A DNA stretch of 64,000 nucleotides from Monocercomonoides exilis (lineage: Eukaryota > Preaxostyla > Oxymonadida > Polymastigidae): NCBI GenBank assembly GCA_001643675.2, contig LSRY02000044.1, positions 753,501-817,500 of the forward strand, in the 5' to 3' direction. Shown piece after piece: positions 12,916-24,387 of the stretch. Numbering within the stretch: the first letter of the stretch is position 1; each line of letters begins with the position of its first letter. A model generated the notes under the pieces. That model did not search any database, had not been told where the DNA came from, and worked only from the letters and a program-made list of their open reading frames with translations. Both the position numbers and the translations under genes were made by a program.

Positions 12916-13545
12916 AAGAATGATCTTTTATTATTTCCATATTTCAATAACGCGATGATATTCACGTGTCAAATTATATAAATAAAAACAGCTATTTCCA
13001 TGAGTTTGAATTTCTTTTTTTATAACCCGTTTCTTCGAAATATCGAAGAAGAGTTTCAAATTTTTTCAACACAAGTTCCTGTTTTGAAAATATTTATTGA
13101 ATGTTTTTGTGAAGTGTTTCAACAAAATACATAAAAAGCAAATGAAAACATATACAAGCCTAGCCAACATAAAGCCATTTAAAAATATTTATGTATCAAA
13201 ATACAACAACTCGATGAATACATAAAGAGAACATTAAAGAAAACATACAAATATACATACAAACAAACAGGCACATATTTTTCGAAAAGTGAAATTCAAG
13301 CTTTTCACAAAACATCAAAAGAAAATAAAGCATATCAATATACATAAAATTTGAATACATAATAATAATCTAGATGAAAAACATGTGTGAAAAATGAAAG
13401 GAAAATTTTTCTCAATAATCACAAAAAAAAGGATACAGAAAATCAATGGTTTCCAGATGCATTTTAAACCATCTCTCTTCAACATGCACTTTCATACAGA
13501 AACATTTCATTCGCCTTTCTCATTTTATTTGTCGATCCATAGCAA
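12373..13545. other. Intergenic spacer with microsatellites
   Basis: AT-rich spacer of about 1.2 kb upstream of the PHD-gene start and downstream of the giant gene's stop. It contains TAA repeats near 12810-12835 and a long GA repeat. No ORF of substance. Confidence 0.6.
12854..12919. repeat. (GA)n microsatellite
   Basis: About 28 uninterrupted GA units followed by short AAAG units. Confidence 0.97.
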
Positions 13546-16500
13546 TCAATCATTCCTCAATATTTGTGCCTCATTCTTTGCTTCTAAAATGATGATCCTT
13601 CCGCTTTTGTTGATCGTATATTGGCTCGATCTCAAGGACGTCACATCGATCGCATCTGACATCGTTATCATCGCTGTGCCTGCTGGAAAACGCTGAATAA
13701 ACTCTCTCTTCAGACTTGGCAGCGAGTGTCTTTCTGATGGCTCAGCTGACAGGCATTCCTTCACCACCTCTTCAAGGCTCGAGTGCTCATCTCCCATCTT
13801 CGGCCTCTCCCCACGAACAATCTTGTCTCCTGCAATCGCTGCCTCATACTCCCCAAACGGAATCTCCAGTGTCAAGCACTCCCACAGCATCATCCCAATC
13901 GAGAATGCCACAGACTCCTTCGCTGCCCCCATCTTCTTGTTCATCTGCAGCTCAGGTGCCTTCCACCTCAAACACTCTTTTTTGTAATCATCTTCATCCT
14001 CAAACGCTGATGAGGGCAGAGAGTCACTATCATCATCATCTTCATCATCATCATCGCTGGCAGATGTCACAACAGTTGATGAAGAGATGGATGACGAATC
14101 TGAGTCATCATCTGACGAGCAGTCCGAGTGCATCACAATGCAGATCACCATGTGCTCAGAGAACAACACAATATGCGGACTCAAATTGGAAAAAGATTGA
14201 AGAGGAACTTCCATTTCATCAAACGAGTGGAGTGCCAGATTAGCCACCCAAAACAGGATCTGGGAAGCTATTTGTTCCCTCTCTTGAAGAGTGCCAATCG
14301 CCATCTCCTTTGTTTTATTCCTTCCATGAAGAAGCATGAACAATGAATCCCTCAGATCCACAATCAACTTTTCGTGTGGTGATGAGCAGGCCATCGCATC
14401 CACCAGATTCGACATCGATGAGGTTGTTGGACTCACATCTTCAATTTGCACAAATGAGGTTTCTGTGCCCGTGGATGAGAGGGATGGTGATGGGGATCTC
14501 TCCCTTGTCTCTTCCTCCTCCTCCTTTTCTAATGCCCAATCAGGAATCTTGTCTGAATCCTTTCCAAGGATATATTCAGTAGATCCACTTTCAGACAATA
14601 AATACTCTTCTGACTCCGAATGCACCATTGTCTTCACAAACACTCTCTTCTTTGCATTCTCTTCATTCTTCTTCTCTTCTCTCCTCCACTGTGCCTCTGG
14701 TGACATCTCCATCGTCACCATCTCAAATGCCTTCGGATCCTTCTTGATGTTGTCATTCACAATCTCTCTCAGATCTTTGTTCTCATTTTTCGCTTTTCTC
14801 CATCGAACAATGAATATGATTGACACAACAAAAACAATCAGCAGAATTACAACAAGCACAATGACAATCAACAACCAATAAGATTTCCCTTCTTTTCCTC
14901 CTTCAACAATCCTTTCATCCCCATTTGTCTTTGCTTCACTTGCATTCTTCAGAATGAATGGATTTGTCGATGAAGGAGATTCTGCATTCCCAAACAAAAT
15001 ATGCACACTCACCTCAATTTCATTTTCACAACCACTGATGAGATCTTTTCCCACACTTCCTTCTGCTTCTCTTTCTGACAAGAATTCATTTGAATCAAAA
15101 TCATGTTTTTCAATCTCTTTCTCTTCTCCTTTCCTCCTCACAACTGAGAAAGACAGATTGCATGGAACAAGAAGCATCCCTTTGAATATCAGCTTCATTC
15201 TATCTGTCTCTTCCTTAACTTCCACACTCTCCAACACAGGAATGAAGAACGATGAATCTCTCTCTGAAGCAATCCCTTCAAAATTGCACCCTTCATTCAA
15301 CATCCAAAGTGATGTATTTGGTAAAGCTCCATCTCCTCCTTTCAAACTCATCACATTCAATGTTCCAGAATTAGAACAGATGATGTTTCTTCTCAATGAG
15401 GGATATCCTTCAATTGAGGGATTATTGTTCTCAAATAACCCCATCTCAATATTCACATTTCCTTCGCTCATTGTTATTCCTCCTTCTGGTGAATTCGATA
15501 TTGTTGTATCTTTCATCAAAACAGAACTCTTCACAACATCCACAAGAGATCCATCCCATCTGCACATCTCTTCTGTATTTGAATTCTTTTCATTTCTTTC
15601 CTTTGAACTTCCATCAAAAACGCAACTATCCATTTTCACATCTGTGCAATCCTCCACTTTCATCAATTTCCCTTTTGAGGTCTTTGAACTTACTCCACCC
15701 ATTGTGCAATTTGTCAATTGCATCGTCTTTTTCATTGACAGGCAACATATCAATGATTCTTCATTTCCTTCAGCTGTTATATTTTCTGTGTTGAAATTCT
15801 TGATTGTTAATTTTCCACATTCATTAATATCAATCAGAGAAGTTTCTATTGTTGAATTGAATATCTCAAACAAATAAATCACTGATGAAAGTGATGATAA
15901 TAGAGATAATGCAGATTCATGAAGCACAAGATTTGACGCTGTGCATCCATCGAGTTGTAATTCTCCTTTTTTCATGTTTATAATGTGAAATGGAATGTTT
16001 GCTAATTCTATACTTCCTTCTCCAGCCGATTGTTTTGAGTCAAATGAACAATTCACCACTTCAAGAATTCCTCCTTCGGGTGATATCAGTGATTCATGTG
16101 AAGAGATGAAATTCGAATTAAACACAAAACGCACTCTCACCAACGAGACTGTTCCTGTTGTTGAAATCAAAGAATCCTTTGTTTTTCCAATGTTTGATTT
16201 CACTTCAACTTTACACATCTCTCTGCTTTTTGAACTCAAACTCATTTCCTTCAGATTTATCTCTTCTCCAATCACACTCTCTTCAACAATGAGAATCTGA
16301 CTTATCAGCTCCGATGTCAAGTGAATCAGACCCCGTTCAACTGAATCACATGGAAGAGCATTTGCTCCACATTGCTTGCCATTCGATCCATTCACACTGC
16401 TCACAATGATCGTGTCACTCTGATGAATCGTAATAAATCCAATCAGATTCGTATCGCTTGGGTAATCGCAGAGATCTCTTCCATATATCGCATCATCACG

Positions 16501-19500
16501 GATGAAATGAATATCTCGAAGATCAAACTGAAATTGGCTTTCACTGATCTGCGATGTGATGTCGAAACATTCAATGAAAATATCATTCCCCACTCTTGCT
16601 GAATTAGAACTGAATTTCATTCCCACAAATGTGAAATCCAATTCTCCTCTTTCCTTTGTTGCCAGATACACTCCTCCTCCTTTCCCATTGGTGCAGCTGC
16701 ATTGGCTGACTTCGGACTTAATCATCTTCATCGATCCAGATGCACCCAATGTGAAGAATACCGCCCCTCCTTTTTCACTTTCTTCTGCTTTATCCTCCGT
16801 TATGTTGCTCTCATTCACAACCAAGCAAATCTTTTTCTCACTCTTTGACTCCAAAACGCTCGCTCCATTGTTGCTCCTCTTCACTCCTGAAAATGATGAA
16901 TTGTCAATCTCGATATCTGCACATTCTTCATTTATCTTTGTTGGTGTATTGGCTTCTTTGATTGATAAAATGTATCCTCTGCTTTCATTCAACGATTCCA
17001 CTCGAACATTCCTCAATTGGCAAGTTATTCCAGAATCATGAATGACAAAAATACTGTTTCCAACATTGCACGATTCCATCGACAAATCATTCACTTCCAC
17101 GCTGCCTCCAATCACATCCACAAACACACAATCAAATCCATTGTTCACTCCAGCCTCTGAATGGAATGAACATCCAGTAATCACCAATTCTCCATTTTTG
17201 TTGGTAATAATCGTTTTGGCTGAGTTGTCAAACCCAGACATCAGTTGTAGTTGGATGTTTGACAATTCAAGATGAATTTCATTTTCCATGAAATATTCCA
17301 GTTGACTTCCAATTGCTTTTTCAAAACTCAATATCGCTTTCATATTCTCTTCTCCCATCTTCACACTCTTTTTGATTTGATAATTGGACACATTGAATGA
17401 ATCTTGAATAATTGTTGATCCTGTTATTTGCATTGTTTTCTTTCCACTTTCCTTTTTCATGTTTTCCATCCCTTTCCGCATTGAAAAGCATGGCTCTTTC
17501 TCGCTTCCACATCTTGCAACATCAAATCCACTCGATGAGATAAATATCTCAGTTGACCTGTATGGAATCAGAAACATGAATAAATCCTTTTCTTGATGAA
17601 AGTTGTCACTTCCCACAAACAGAGTTTTATCATTTATCATTGATGAATAATCAAACTTGAATGAATCATTTGTCACTGACTTGTTCAGATCAGATGCAAA
17701 AATGAACATATTCTTTCCATATTCTGCCTCATTTCCATCAAATATCAAATCTCCTGATAATTCAAATCTTGCATCTGCATCCACCAATGAAAGAAATATC
17801 CCTCCTCCTTTCCCTTCACTCCCACTCGTTGATGGAGCACAGCACTTTTCAAATCTTGTTGATGATACATACAGCTCAGAGGGATTCTCCAATGAAACGG
17901 ACAGCCCTCCTCCTCCTTTTCCATTCTCTCTCACCTCACTCATAAGGAATGTGCAATTCTCAATTCTCATTGTGTTCTTGCTTCCATCAACATTCGAGCT
18001 CAAACAAAGGCATCCACCATCTCCTGCTCTTCTCGTGATGTTCTCAAATGAGGTGTTCTTCAACGTGATTGATGAACACTTCTCAACCTGAATTGCTCCA
18101 CAACTCTGCAGATCACAATTCATTATTGAACAATTTTGGATTGTGACTGAGTTGCTTGTGGCAATCTCAATCAATCCATCCATCCCATTCGTTCCTGTTC
18201 GATTCACAACCACCTCATCCATCAGGTTTTCGCAACTTCCATTCACAACAATCATACACCCTCCAAATCTCACTTCTCCCACATTCCCTCCACATTTCAT
18301 CCCAAATATCTCCACTTTCCCTCCACTTGCACTCGCAAACACATAATTCGCAGAATTCACCCCATTTCCCATCTTTATCCCACAATCACCAAATCTCAAT
18401 GTGCCTTCTGTGGAATGGAAAAATGATGATCGCTCTCCAATCGATCCTCCCAATTTAAATAATATCCCTGTGAATGTTGATGAAACACTGTTCATCACCA
18501 ACGCTTCTTGTATTTTTGTTCCTGTTCCTCCAATTTTCAATCCAACATCTTTGTTGCTCGAATCAATCTCATATGACTGCTCATCCAACTGAACTTCTTC
18601 ATCAAATGAAAATGTGCTTGTCAGTCTGATCATTCTCTTTGAACTCGGATATCGATATTCACTCGCTTCCCCAATTGTTCGGCATGGATAATCTTCATAT
18701 CCACACAGCCTGAATTCACTTCCTTGTTCTCTCCCACTCACATATGCTGGAGATGAAAATGTCCGAAGAAACACAACAAGTAGAATAATCAGCTCTGGCT
18801 TGTTTCTTTCTCTTCCACAAAGTTCATTCAAATCTGCAACTTTAATTCCAATTTCTGGATTGAATCCAATTGAAGCGCTGTTGATGACAGCCGATAAATC
18901 CTGTGCTTCCACAAACAAATTCTTCCCCTTCCATGCATTGCACTCACTGAATGTCATGCTCTCCAATGAAAATGTTCCCATTTGATTGGCAAGTTCAGCA
19001 AACATCCCTCCCCCTATTCCTCTCCCTCCATTCTCAACATCCTCTGATGGTACAACACATCCTGATAATTTCACTCCACTCACCCTCAATGTTCCTCCAT
19101 TTCCCACTGATATCATCATCCCTCCTCCTTTCATTCCATTTCCACCTGTGCATCTTGATGAAAAATTGCTTTCTTCAATTTTCACATTCCCATTAACCCC
19201 CATCCCAACATTCAAACATCCCCCTCCTCCATTTCCACCTGCCACCTCCACTTCCACTCCACTCATTCTGCTGTTCTTCAATTCCAATTGAGCTCCACTT
19301 GTCATCGTTATTGGAGATTTCCCATTCATCTTCAGCGTCACTCCACTTTCCATCACAAATCCATCAACAATCAGATTCCCTCCTGCCATCTCAATGATGC
19401 TGTATCCTATCTTTCCATTAGTCAATGCCCCGCTTTCAAATGAGACTGAACAGTTCGTCACACTGAGTGTTGATGTTAAGTGAATGAATGCACTTCTCCT

Positions 19501-22500
19501 GGAATTTAGCTGACCTTTCACAACAAATGAAAGTCTCCTCATTGTCAGTGAACTCGAACATCCAACAAGCCAATCTTGTGTGGCTGATCCTCCATCACTC
19601 ACATTCACTCCCATCCTCTCCCCCTCTGATGATGACTCTATTCTGCCTGAAATTATCACACCATATGATGGTCCTGCTATTTCCTTCGTTATTGACGAAG
19701 ATGAGACAACCTCTATTTCATTTACAGTGCTGCTCATTCTTGAGTTCGCACAATAATCAATTGTCAAACAGCCAAATTTCTCAAATCCACAATGGTTGTG
19801 ATCCTTCCCATTTCCTCCACTCCCATCAACAACCACCTTTGTCCCCATTGTGCACAAATACACAAACAGTGGAATCACTCCACTTTCTTCCCCATTTTCA
19901 CTCCCACTCAGTTGAAACACATCTGATGGAATGGTGCTTGTGTCAAAAAATGAAAATGATTGTGCATTCACTTTTGAATCCAAAAACACTCCACTCCCAC
20001 AATCAACAAACACATCCTTCCCATATGTTGCCACATTCTCATTCACTTTTGAAAACTGAACATTCTGCCCAATTGTCAATCCACATCCTCCACTCTCCAT
20101 CAATACAAACATCCCCCCTCCTCTCCCTCCATTCCCTCCATTATTCTCTGCCTTATTCCCATCAATCACACTCGTTCCACTCACAACCACTTTCCCACTT
20201 CCCTTCAATCCAACATATATTCCTCCTCCTTTTCCACCACCACAACTGCACCCATTCACGTTGCATCCATCAACAGTCAACGTTCCACTCCCTCCAACTG
20301 TTCCTTTCATCCATCCTCCATCTCCCTCATTCCTTTTGATTCCGCTGATATTGCATCCTGAACATATCACACTCGTCATTCCTTCACAAAATTCAATCGC
20401 TGAATGAGCTCCAAACACAAGTGCTCCACCAATCACAAATCGTTCCATTTTCAGACTCCCGCTCTGCGCATTCACAATGTTGTATCCAAAGGCCACACTC
20501 GATGTGCTCTCTGATATATGAGCAACTGAGCAGTCTGTGAGTGCGAGTGATGTGCTGGTCAAACCAATGAGCGATATTGCACTCGATAACGAAAATGGAA
20601 TTTGGAACGCAATGTTCTTTATTGAACTTGCACTCTCAACATTTATTAAAAATAAAGATGTCATTCCACTCGGCACCTTCACGTTCACATTCGTCTTGTT
20701 GATTGTGCAATACACCTCCCATTCATATGACCCTGCCATCGGCACAACTTCTCCCAGCTCAAACCCTGAATCCAACACAATATTCTTCTTTGCTGAGCTG
20801 AATCTGTTCTGTGAAGCAAACGCGATCGTTTTGCATGGAAAATACCCAAACCCACAAAACCACGAGTCATATCCTCCATGCTCATTCACCGCTTTCCCCA
20901 CATGTGCTGCTCCTGAAAATGCATCAAAAAACACATTCAATGGGAATATTCCCATCCCTCCCTCATTCCGGTCATATCCCATCAGCTCATCATAAATAGA
21001 AACATTTCGTGAGAAATTCAACTTTGAGGTCGTTATTGTCCCACTCACCAGCCTGCTCCCATTCACAAACACATCTTTCCCTCCCAATGTTGCACTGCAA
21101 CCAACAAAACTCACTGATGATATCGCAAAATCAAATGAATTATCTGCAAGCCACAGCATCACCCCTCCTCCATATCCACTGCACTTGCACCGTTTAAATG
21201 TTGTTGTTCCTCCACTGTGCGATGCTGATGTCCCAATTCGAACTTGGCTTGTCGAAGATGCCAACTCAACCTTTATCCCTCCTCCATTTCCATTCACACA
21301 CTCACACCCTTCCATTGTTGTGTTCCACACAACAAATGTCTCTCCTGCCTTCACGCTTTTTGCCATCACCACTCCATCTCCTCCTGTCCGATTCACATTC
21401 CGAATTGTCACATTCCCCAGCACACTTTCTCCTGATGACGATCCGGCTGATGATGGTTCAGCGAAAAGAGGCTGTGATATTTTCATATTTTTGATCTCAA
21501 CATCAATCGTCTTCAGCTGCCTCAGCGCAACATCTAACACACACTTCGTCATTCCGCTCCCACCTGATGTGGAAGAACTGATCAACACATCCTCCAGCGA
21601 AAGAGTCCCACTCCCCAGTGACACCACAAACACACTCGGCGATGAGCTTCTTTTCGCGTTGTGATCGATCCCCACATGCCCCACCACCAGTTGACCAGAA
21701 GATATGCTAAATAGCGCTGTCGAAGTCGAAGAAAGCGAACTCGACCCAATCACACTCACTGTCTTCCCTCTCCCAACAACTGAAATCCTCTTTCCCCCAA
21801 CACTGATCGTCGCCCCTTCGCTCACATGCTTTCCACCCAGCACTGTGATCGTTGAGCTCAGCTGCGCCATGCTCGACTCCACTGCATGCCCCACCGTCTT
21901 GCACGGAGCAGACTCACTCATCCCACACAAATTGCTCGAGTCATCCCCACTCGCCCCAACATATCTATCTTTCATCTCCTCTTTCAGCCATCCCTTCTTT
22001 TCTGTGTGTTGATACGCCCAATGACCATCAACATAGCATACTCTCTTCTCATCTCTATTCGTTGTGTACGATTCAAAAAATGGGTTATTGGATGAAAAAA
22101 GATTGTTTCCATCATGAAAATACACATCATGACCATATGAAGTGGAAGAGGTTGTGCAACTACAATCATGGAAGAAGAAGAAATAACAATAAATGTTGTT
22201 GCTTGGAGCTGTTTGTTGGTCTGGATTAAAATACAATCCTCCACCTTTTTCTTTTGCGTTGCACGAAATAAATTGGAGGCTCCTCATTTTGAACACAACT
22301 GGAACACTTTGGCATAACATCCCTCCGCCACCAGTGGTTGTAAGTGAGCATGAAGTGAATGAACACTCAAACACACAAGCACTCTCCCCTTTTCCACTTT
22401 CTGTTCCAATACATCCTGTTCCTGAAACATTTAAATTTTCAAAATAAAGACCTCCTCCCCAGCCATAAGCAGAACATTTCTGGAATTCGCACCCACTGAT

Positions 22501-23841
22501 CCTGACGCATGTTGAAATAGATCTGGCATACATCCCTCCTCCATAACAATTTTGAGCAGTACAAGCATTGAATGAGTTGTTCTCAATCTTGACTGAATTT
22601 ATTGAAACGCAAAAAATTCCTCCGCCATAAGAATACGCAGAGCAGTCGTTGAACGAACAAAATTTCACTGAAAGTGTTCCTGATGCCTTATCATTCATGT
22701 AAATCGCTCCTCCATTTGAATTCTCAGCTGAAGAAGAACCACTTCTCCCAGTTGTATTTGACCCGTTCCACTCACACCAAGTAAATGAATTCGCCCCATT
22801 GTCTGTAATCAGCTGTCTCGCTTGTTTCGATGGATTCCCTTCACTCCCGCTGATTGCAACATTCTGTGATCGATAGCATCCAACAAATGAGGTGTTCGAG
22901 GCATCCAGGGAAGATGAGGGGCTGTTCAGTGAGGGGACAATTCCCCCATCATAAACATCCCACACCGATGAATATGAGCACCCACTCATCAGAAACACTC
23001 TTTGGCTCAGCCCTTCATCCAGATGTGTTGTTTTCTGTGGATTTGTGGAGATGTTGAAGAATTCTAATTGGGAAAGACACACAAAATGCGATGAGATGAA
23101 TGGGGCTGAAGACACACAAAATGAAGAGAAATGAGAAGAACAAACAGAAACATGGCACTTCTCTGAAATCTCTCCTTCCGCTGCTTTTGAAGAGAAAAGT
23201 GGAGGAAATATCTGTTCAGTCGAGGTTGAAGAAGATCTGAGGGAAATGTTGGTGAGCAATCCACAGCTCCCACACAAATCAAAGGGCGATGCCTCTCTCC
23301 CAACTCCAATCACACATCCGCTCACCTCAACAGAACTTCCATCCGATGCCCTGAGCACACTCTCCCCACCCATTTCCCTCAATCCCAATGAATTCAGTTT
23401 CATTGATGAATTGATCCCAACAACACTTCCCTCAACCCCACTCCCGCCACACACTCCCTCCTTTCCCCACATTTTCCACTCATCACAAAAACCCCATTTT
23501 TGGACTTTCCCAATCTCCCCACTTCTCTCATTCCATTGTTTTGTGTATTTCTTCAATATTTTCTTTTGCTTTTCGGTCTCTCCCACTCCACCTTCTTTTC
23601 CTTCAACATATGTGTCAAATAAATTGTCATCTCCAATTTTGTTGTTTTGAGCCTTCTCTCGCCATGTACCTTCAGGATAATCCAATTCTCCTTCTTTCGC
23701 TGATTCCTCAACAAATCCTGCTCCATCACTTGTGGCACCCTTGCACACGCACCCCACACTAATTATCCACACACAACAAAATATTCCTGACAGCCCCAAT
23801 ACCATGCCTCTCAAACTGCTTTCTTTTCTTTTTTCTTTCAC
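13546..23841 (-). CDS. Giant beta-helix (POMP-like) transmembrane protein with pseudokinase-like tail
   Basis: Single-exon ORF of 3,431 residues. Residues 1-35 form a signal peptide (hydrophobic run LGLSGIFCCVWIISVG). The outer part, to about 2980, is made of right-handed beta-helix-type repeats rich in GNGGGI, GGGMF and NCS turns. These fall into about six modules of 360-400 residues, each opening with a CG-x(4-6)-PC motif (CGMSESAPC, CGFGYFPC, CGFEKFGC, CGYEDYPC, CGSEKEPC, CGANALPC). One membrane span lies at about 2987-3015 (LLIVIVLVVILLIVFVVSI), followed by basic residues. The cytoplasmic end holds a kinase C-lobe: RWKAPEL (APE motif, about 3293), IGMMLWECLTLEIPFGE, then KECLSAEPSERHSL. 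I see no VAIK lysine, HRD or DFG, and the N-lobe region carries an acidic/Ser insert, so it is probably catalytically dead. Likely a cell-surface adhesin or receptor. Confidence 0.88.
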   Translation of the reverse strand: MKEKRKESSLRGMVLGLSGIFCCVWIISVGCVCKGATSDGAGFVEESAKEGELDYPEGTWREKAQNNKIGDDNLFDTYVEGKEGGVGETEKQKKILKKYTKQWNERSGEIGKVQKWGFCDEWKMWGKEGVCGGSGVEGSVVGINSSMKLNSLGLREMGGESVLRASDGSSVEVSGCVIGVGREASPFDLCGSCGLLTNISLRSSSTSTEQIFPPLFSSKAAEGEISEKCHVSVCSSHFSSFCVSSAPFISSHFVCLSQLEFFNISTNPQKTTHLDEGLSQRVFLMSGCSYSSVWDVYDGGIVPSLNSPSSSLDASNTSFVGCYRSQNVAISGSEGNPSKQARQLITDNGANSFTWCEWNGSNTTGRSGSSSAENSNGGAIYMNDKASGTLSVKFCSFNDCSAYSYGGGIFCVSINSVKIENNSFNACTAQNCYGGGMYARSISTCVRISGCEFQKCSAYGWGGGLYFENLNVSGTGCIGTESGKGESACVFECSFTSCSLTTTGGGGMLCQSVPVVFKMRSLQFISCNAKEKGGGLYFNPDQQTAPSNNIYCYFFFFHDCSCTTSSTSYGHDVYFHDGNNLFSSNNPFFESYTTNRDEKRVCYVDGHWAYQHTEKKGWLKEEMKDRYVGASGDDSSNLCGMSESAPCKTVGHAVESSMAQLSSTITVLGGKHVSEGATISVGGKRISVVGRGKTVSVIGSSSLSSTSTALFSISSGQLVVGHVGIDHNAKRSSSPSVFVVSLGSGTLSLEDVLISSSTSGGSGMTKCVLDVALRQLKTIDVEIKNMKISQPLFAEPSSAGSSSGESVLGNVTIRNVNRTGGDGVVMAKSVKAGETFVVWNTTMEGCECVNGNGGGIKVELASSTSQVRIGTSASHSGGTTTFKRCKCSGYGGGVMLWLADNSFDFAISSVSFVGCSATLGGKDVFVNGSRLVSGTITTSKLNFSRNVSIYDELMGYDRNEGGMGIFPLNVFFDAFSGAAHVGKAVNEHGGYDSWFCGFGYFPCKTIAFASQNRFSSAKKNIVLDSGFELGEVVPMAGSYEWEVYCTINKTNVNVKVPSGMTSLFLINVESASSIKNIAFQIPFSLSSAISLIGLTSTSLALTDCSVAHISESTSSVAFGYNIVNAQSGSLKMERFVIGGALVFGAHSAIEFCEGMTSVICSGCNISGIKRNEGDGGWMKGTVGGSGTLTVDGCNVNGCSCGGGKGGGIYVGLKGSGKVVVSGTSVIDGNKAENNGGNGGRGGGMFVLMESGGCGLTIGQNVQFSKVNENVATYGKDVFVDCGSGVFLDSKVNAQSFSFFDTSTIPSDVFQLSGSENGEESGVIPLFVYLCTMGTKVVVDGSGGNGKDHNHCGFEKFGCLTIDYCANSRMSSTVNEIEVVSSSSITKEIAGPSYGVIISGRIESSSEGERMGVNVSDGGSATQDWLVGCSSSLTMRRLSFVVKGQLNSRRSAFIHLTSTLSVTNCSVSFESGALTNGKIGYSIIEMAGGNLIVDGFVMESGVTLKMNGKSPITMTSGAQLELKNSRMSGVEVEVAGGNGGGGCLNVGMGVNGNVKIEESNFSSRCTGGNGMKGGGMMISVGNGGTLRVSGVKLSGCVVPSEDVENGGRGIGGGMFAELANQMGTFSLESMTFSECNAWKGKNLFVEAQDLSAVINSASIGFNPEIGIKVADLNELCGRERNKPELIILLVVFLRTFSSPAYVSGREQGSEFRLCGYEDYPCRTIGEASEYRYPSSKRMIRLTSTFSFDEEVQLDEQSYEIDSSNKDVGLKIGGTGTKIQEALVMNSVSSTFTGILFKLGGSIGERSSFFHSTEGTLRFGDCGIKMGNGVNSANYVFASASGGKVEIFGMKCGGNVGEVRFGGCMIVVNGSCENLMDEVVVNRTGTNGMDGLIEIATSNSVTIQNCSIMNCDLQSCGAIQVEKCSSITLKNTSFENITRRAGDGGCLCLSSNVDGSKNTMRIENCTFLMSEVRENGKGGGGLSVSLENPSELYVSSTRFEKCCAPSTSGSEGKGGGIFLSLVDADARFELSGDLIFDGNEAEYGKNMFIFASDLNKSVTNDSFKFDYSSMINDKTLFVGSDNFHQEKDLFMFLIPYRSTEIFISSSGFDVARCGSEKEPCFSMRKGMENMKKESGKKTMQITGSTIIQDSFNVSNYQIKKSVKMGEENMKAILSFEKAIGSQLEYFMENEIHLELSNIQLQLMSGFDNSAKTIITNKNGELVITGCSFHSEAGVNNGFDCVFVDVIGGSVEVNDLSMESCNVGNSIFVIHDSGITCQLRNVRVESLNESRGYILSIKEANTPTKINEECADIEIDNSSFSGVKRSNNGASVLESKSEKKICLVVNESNITEDKAEESEKGGAVFFTLGASGSMKMIKSEVSQCSCTNGKGGGVYLATKERGELDFTFVGMKFSSNSARVGNDIFIECFDITSQISESQFQFDLRDIHFIRDDAIYGRDLCDYPSDTNLIGFITIHQSDTIIVSSVNGSNGKQCGANALPCDSVERGLIHLTSELISQILIVEESVIGEEINLKEMSLSSKSREMCKVEVKSNIGKTKDSLISTTGTVSLVRVRFVFNSNFISSHESLISPEGGILEVVNCSFDSKQSAGEGSIELANIPFHIINMKKGELQLDGCTASNLVLHESALSLLSSLSSVIYLFEIFNSTIETSLIDINECGKLTIKNFNTENITAEGNEESLICCLSMKKTMQLTNCTMGGVSSKTSKGKLMKVEDCTDVKMDSCVFDGSSKERNEKNSNTEEMCRWDGSLVDVVKSSVLMKDTTISNSPEGGITMSEGNVNIEMGLFENNNPSIEGYPSLRRNIICSNSGTLNVMSLKGGDGALPNTSLWMLNEGCNFEGIASERDSSFFIPVLESVEVKEETDRMKLIFKGMLLVPCNLSFSVVRRKGEEKEIEKHDFDSNEFLSEREAEGSVGKDLISGCENEIEVSVHILFGNAESPSSTNPFILKNASEAKTNGDERIVEGGKEGKSYWLLIVIVLVVILLIVFVVSIIFIVRWRKAKNENKDLREIVNDNIKKDPKAFEMVTMEMSPEAQWRREEKKNEENAKKRVFVKTMVHSESEEYLLSESGSTEYILGKDSDKIPDWALEKEEEEETRERSPSPSLSSTGTETSFVQIEDVSPTTSSMSNLVDAMACSSPHEKLIVDLRDSLFMLLHGRNKTKEMAIGTLQEREQIASQILFWVANLALHSFDEMEVPLQSFSNLSPHIVLFSEHMVICIVMHSDCSSDDDSDSSSISSSTVVTSASDDDDEDDDDSDSLPSSAFEDEDDYKKECLRWKAPELQMNKKMGAAKESVAFSIGMMLWECLTLEIPFGEYEAAIAGDKIVRGERPKMGDEHSSLEEVVKECLSAEPSERHSLPSLKREFIQRFPAGTAMITMSDAIDVTSLRSSQYTINKSGRIIILEAKNEAQILRND

Positions 23842-24387
23842 AGACTAATATGGGCACTTCAACAAAAAAATACTTTCAACTTTTGATAAGTGTTGTATTA
23901 TTATATAAAAATAAATATTCTCCTTTGATATTTAACAACATTTATTTATGATCCGATGAATAATAGCGAATAATTTATCCATTTTTGTTGATGTTCCGAT
24001 ATTTCAGCCATCACTCTCCGTCCAGCGATATCTGCCTCTGAGATGGAACAACACATGATTTGGAGCATATAATTACGTTGGCTGTGTTTTCATGAGAAAA
24101 GGCAATTGGGAAAGAAATGAATGATGTGAAGATTGATGAAAACAGATGAACAGAAGAGGTGTGAGTGCTGAAAGTTTTGTGACTCTGCACCACATATAAA
24201 TGTGTGTCTATTTGTGGATTATTTGTGATGTTTTTATTTGAAGGGATTTTCGATGTTTTGAAAGAAATGATTGTTTTTGCCTCGATTGGCTGAAAAGGAC
24301 ACTTTTGGCAAAAGAGAAGGGATGCATGGAACAAGGTTATTTGAGCATTTGGGTTGGGCTTTTGATGTGTTTTTCTTGCAGATAGAG
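23842..24387. other. Intergenic region upstream of giant gene
   Basis: Contains the 5' flank of the giant - strand gene and the 5' flank of possible + strand exons. Short ORFs on both strands have no protein-like features. Nothing else was seen. Confidence 0.45.

Noticed and set aside
13716-23762. Numerous + strand ORFs of 60-300 codons opposite the giant gene
   Set aside because: The - strand gene is a single, continuous, domain-coherent frame; the others are rich in Ser/His/Leu as expected of its complement.
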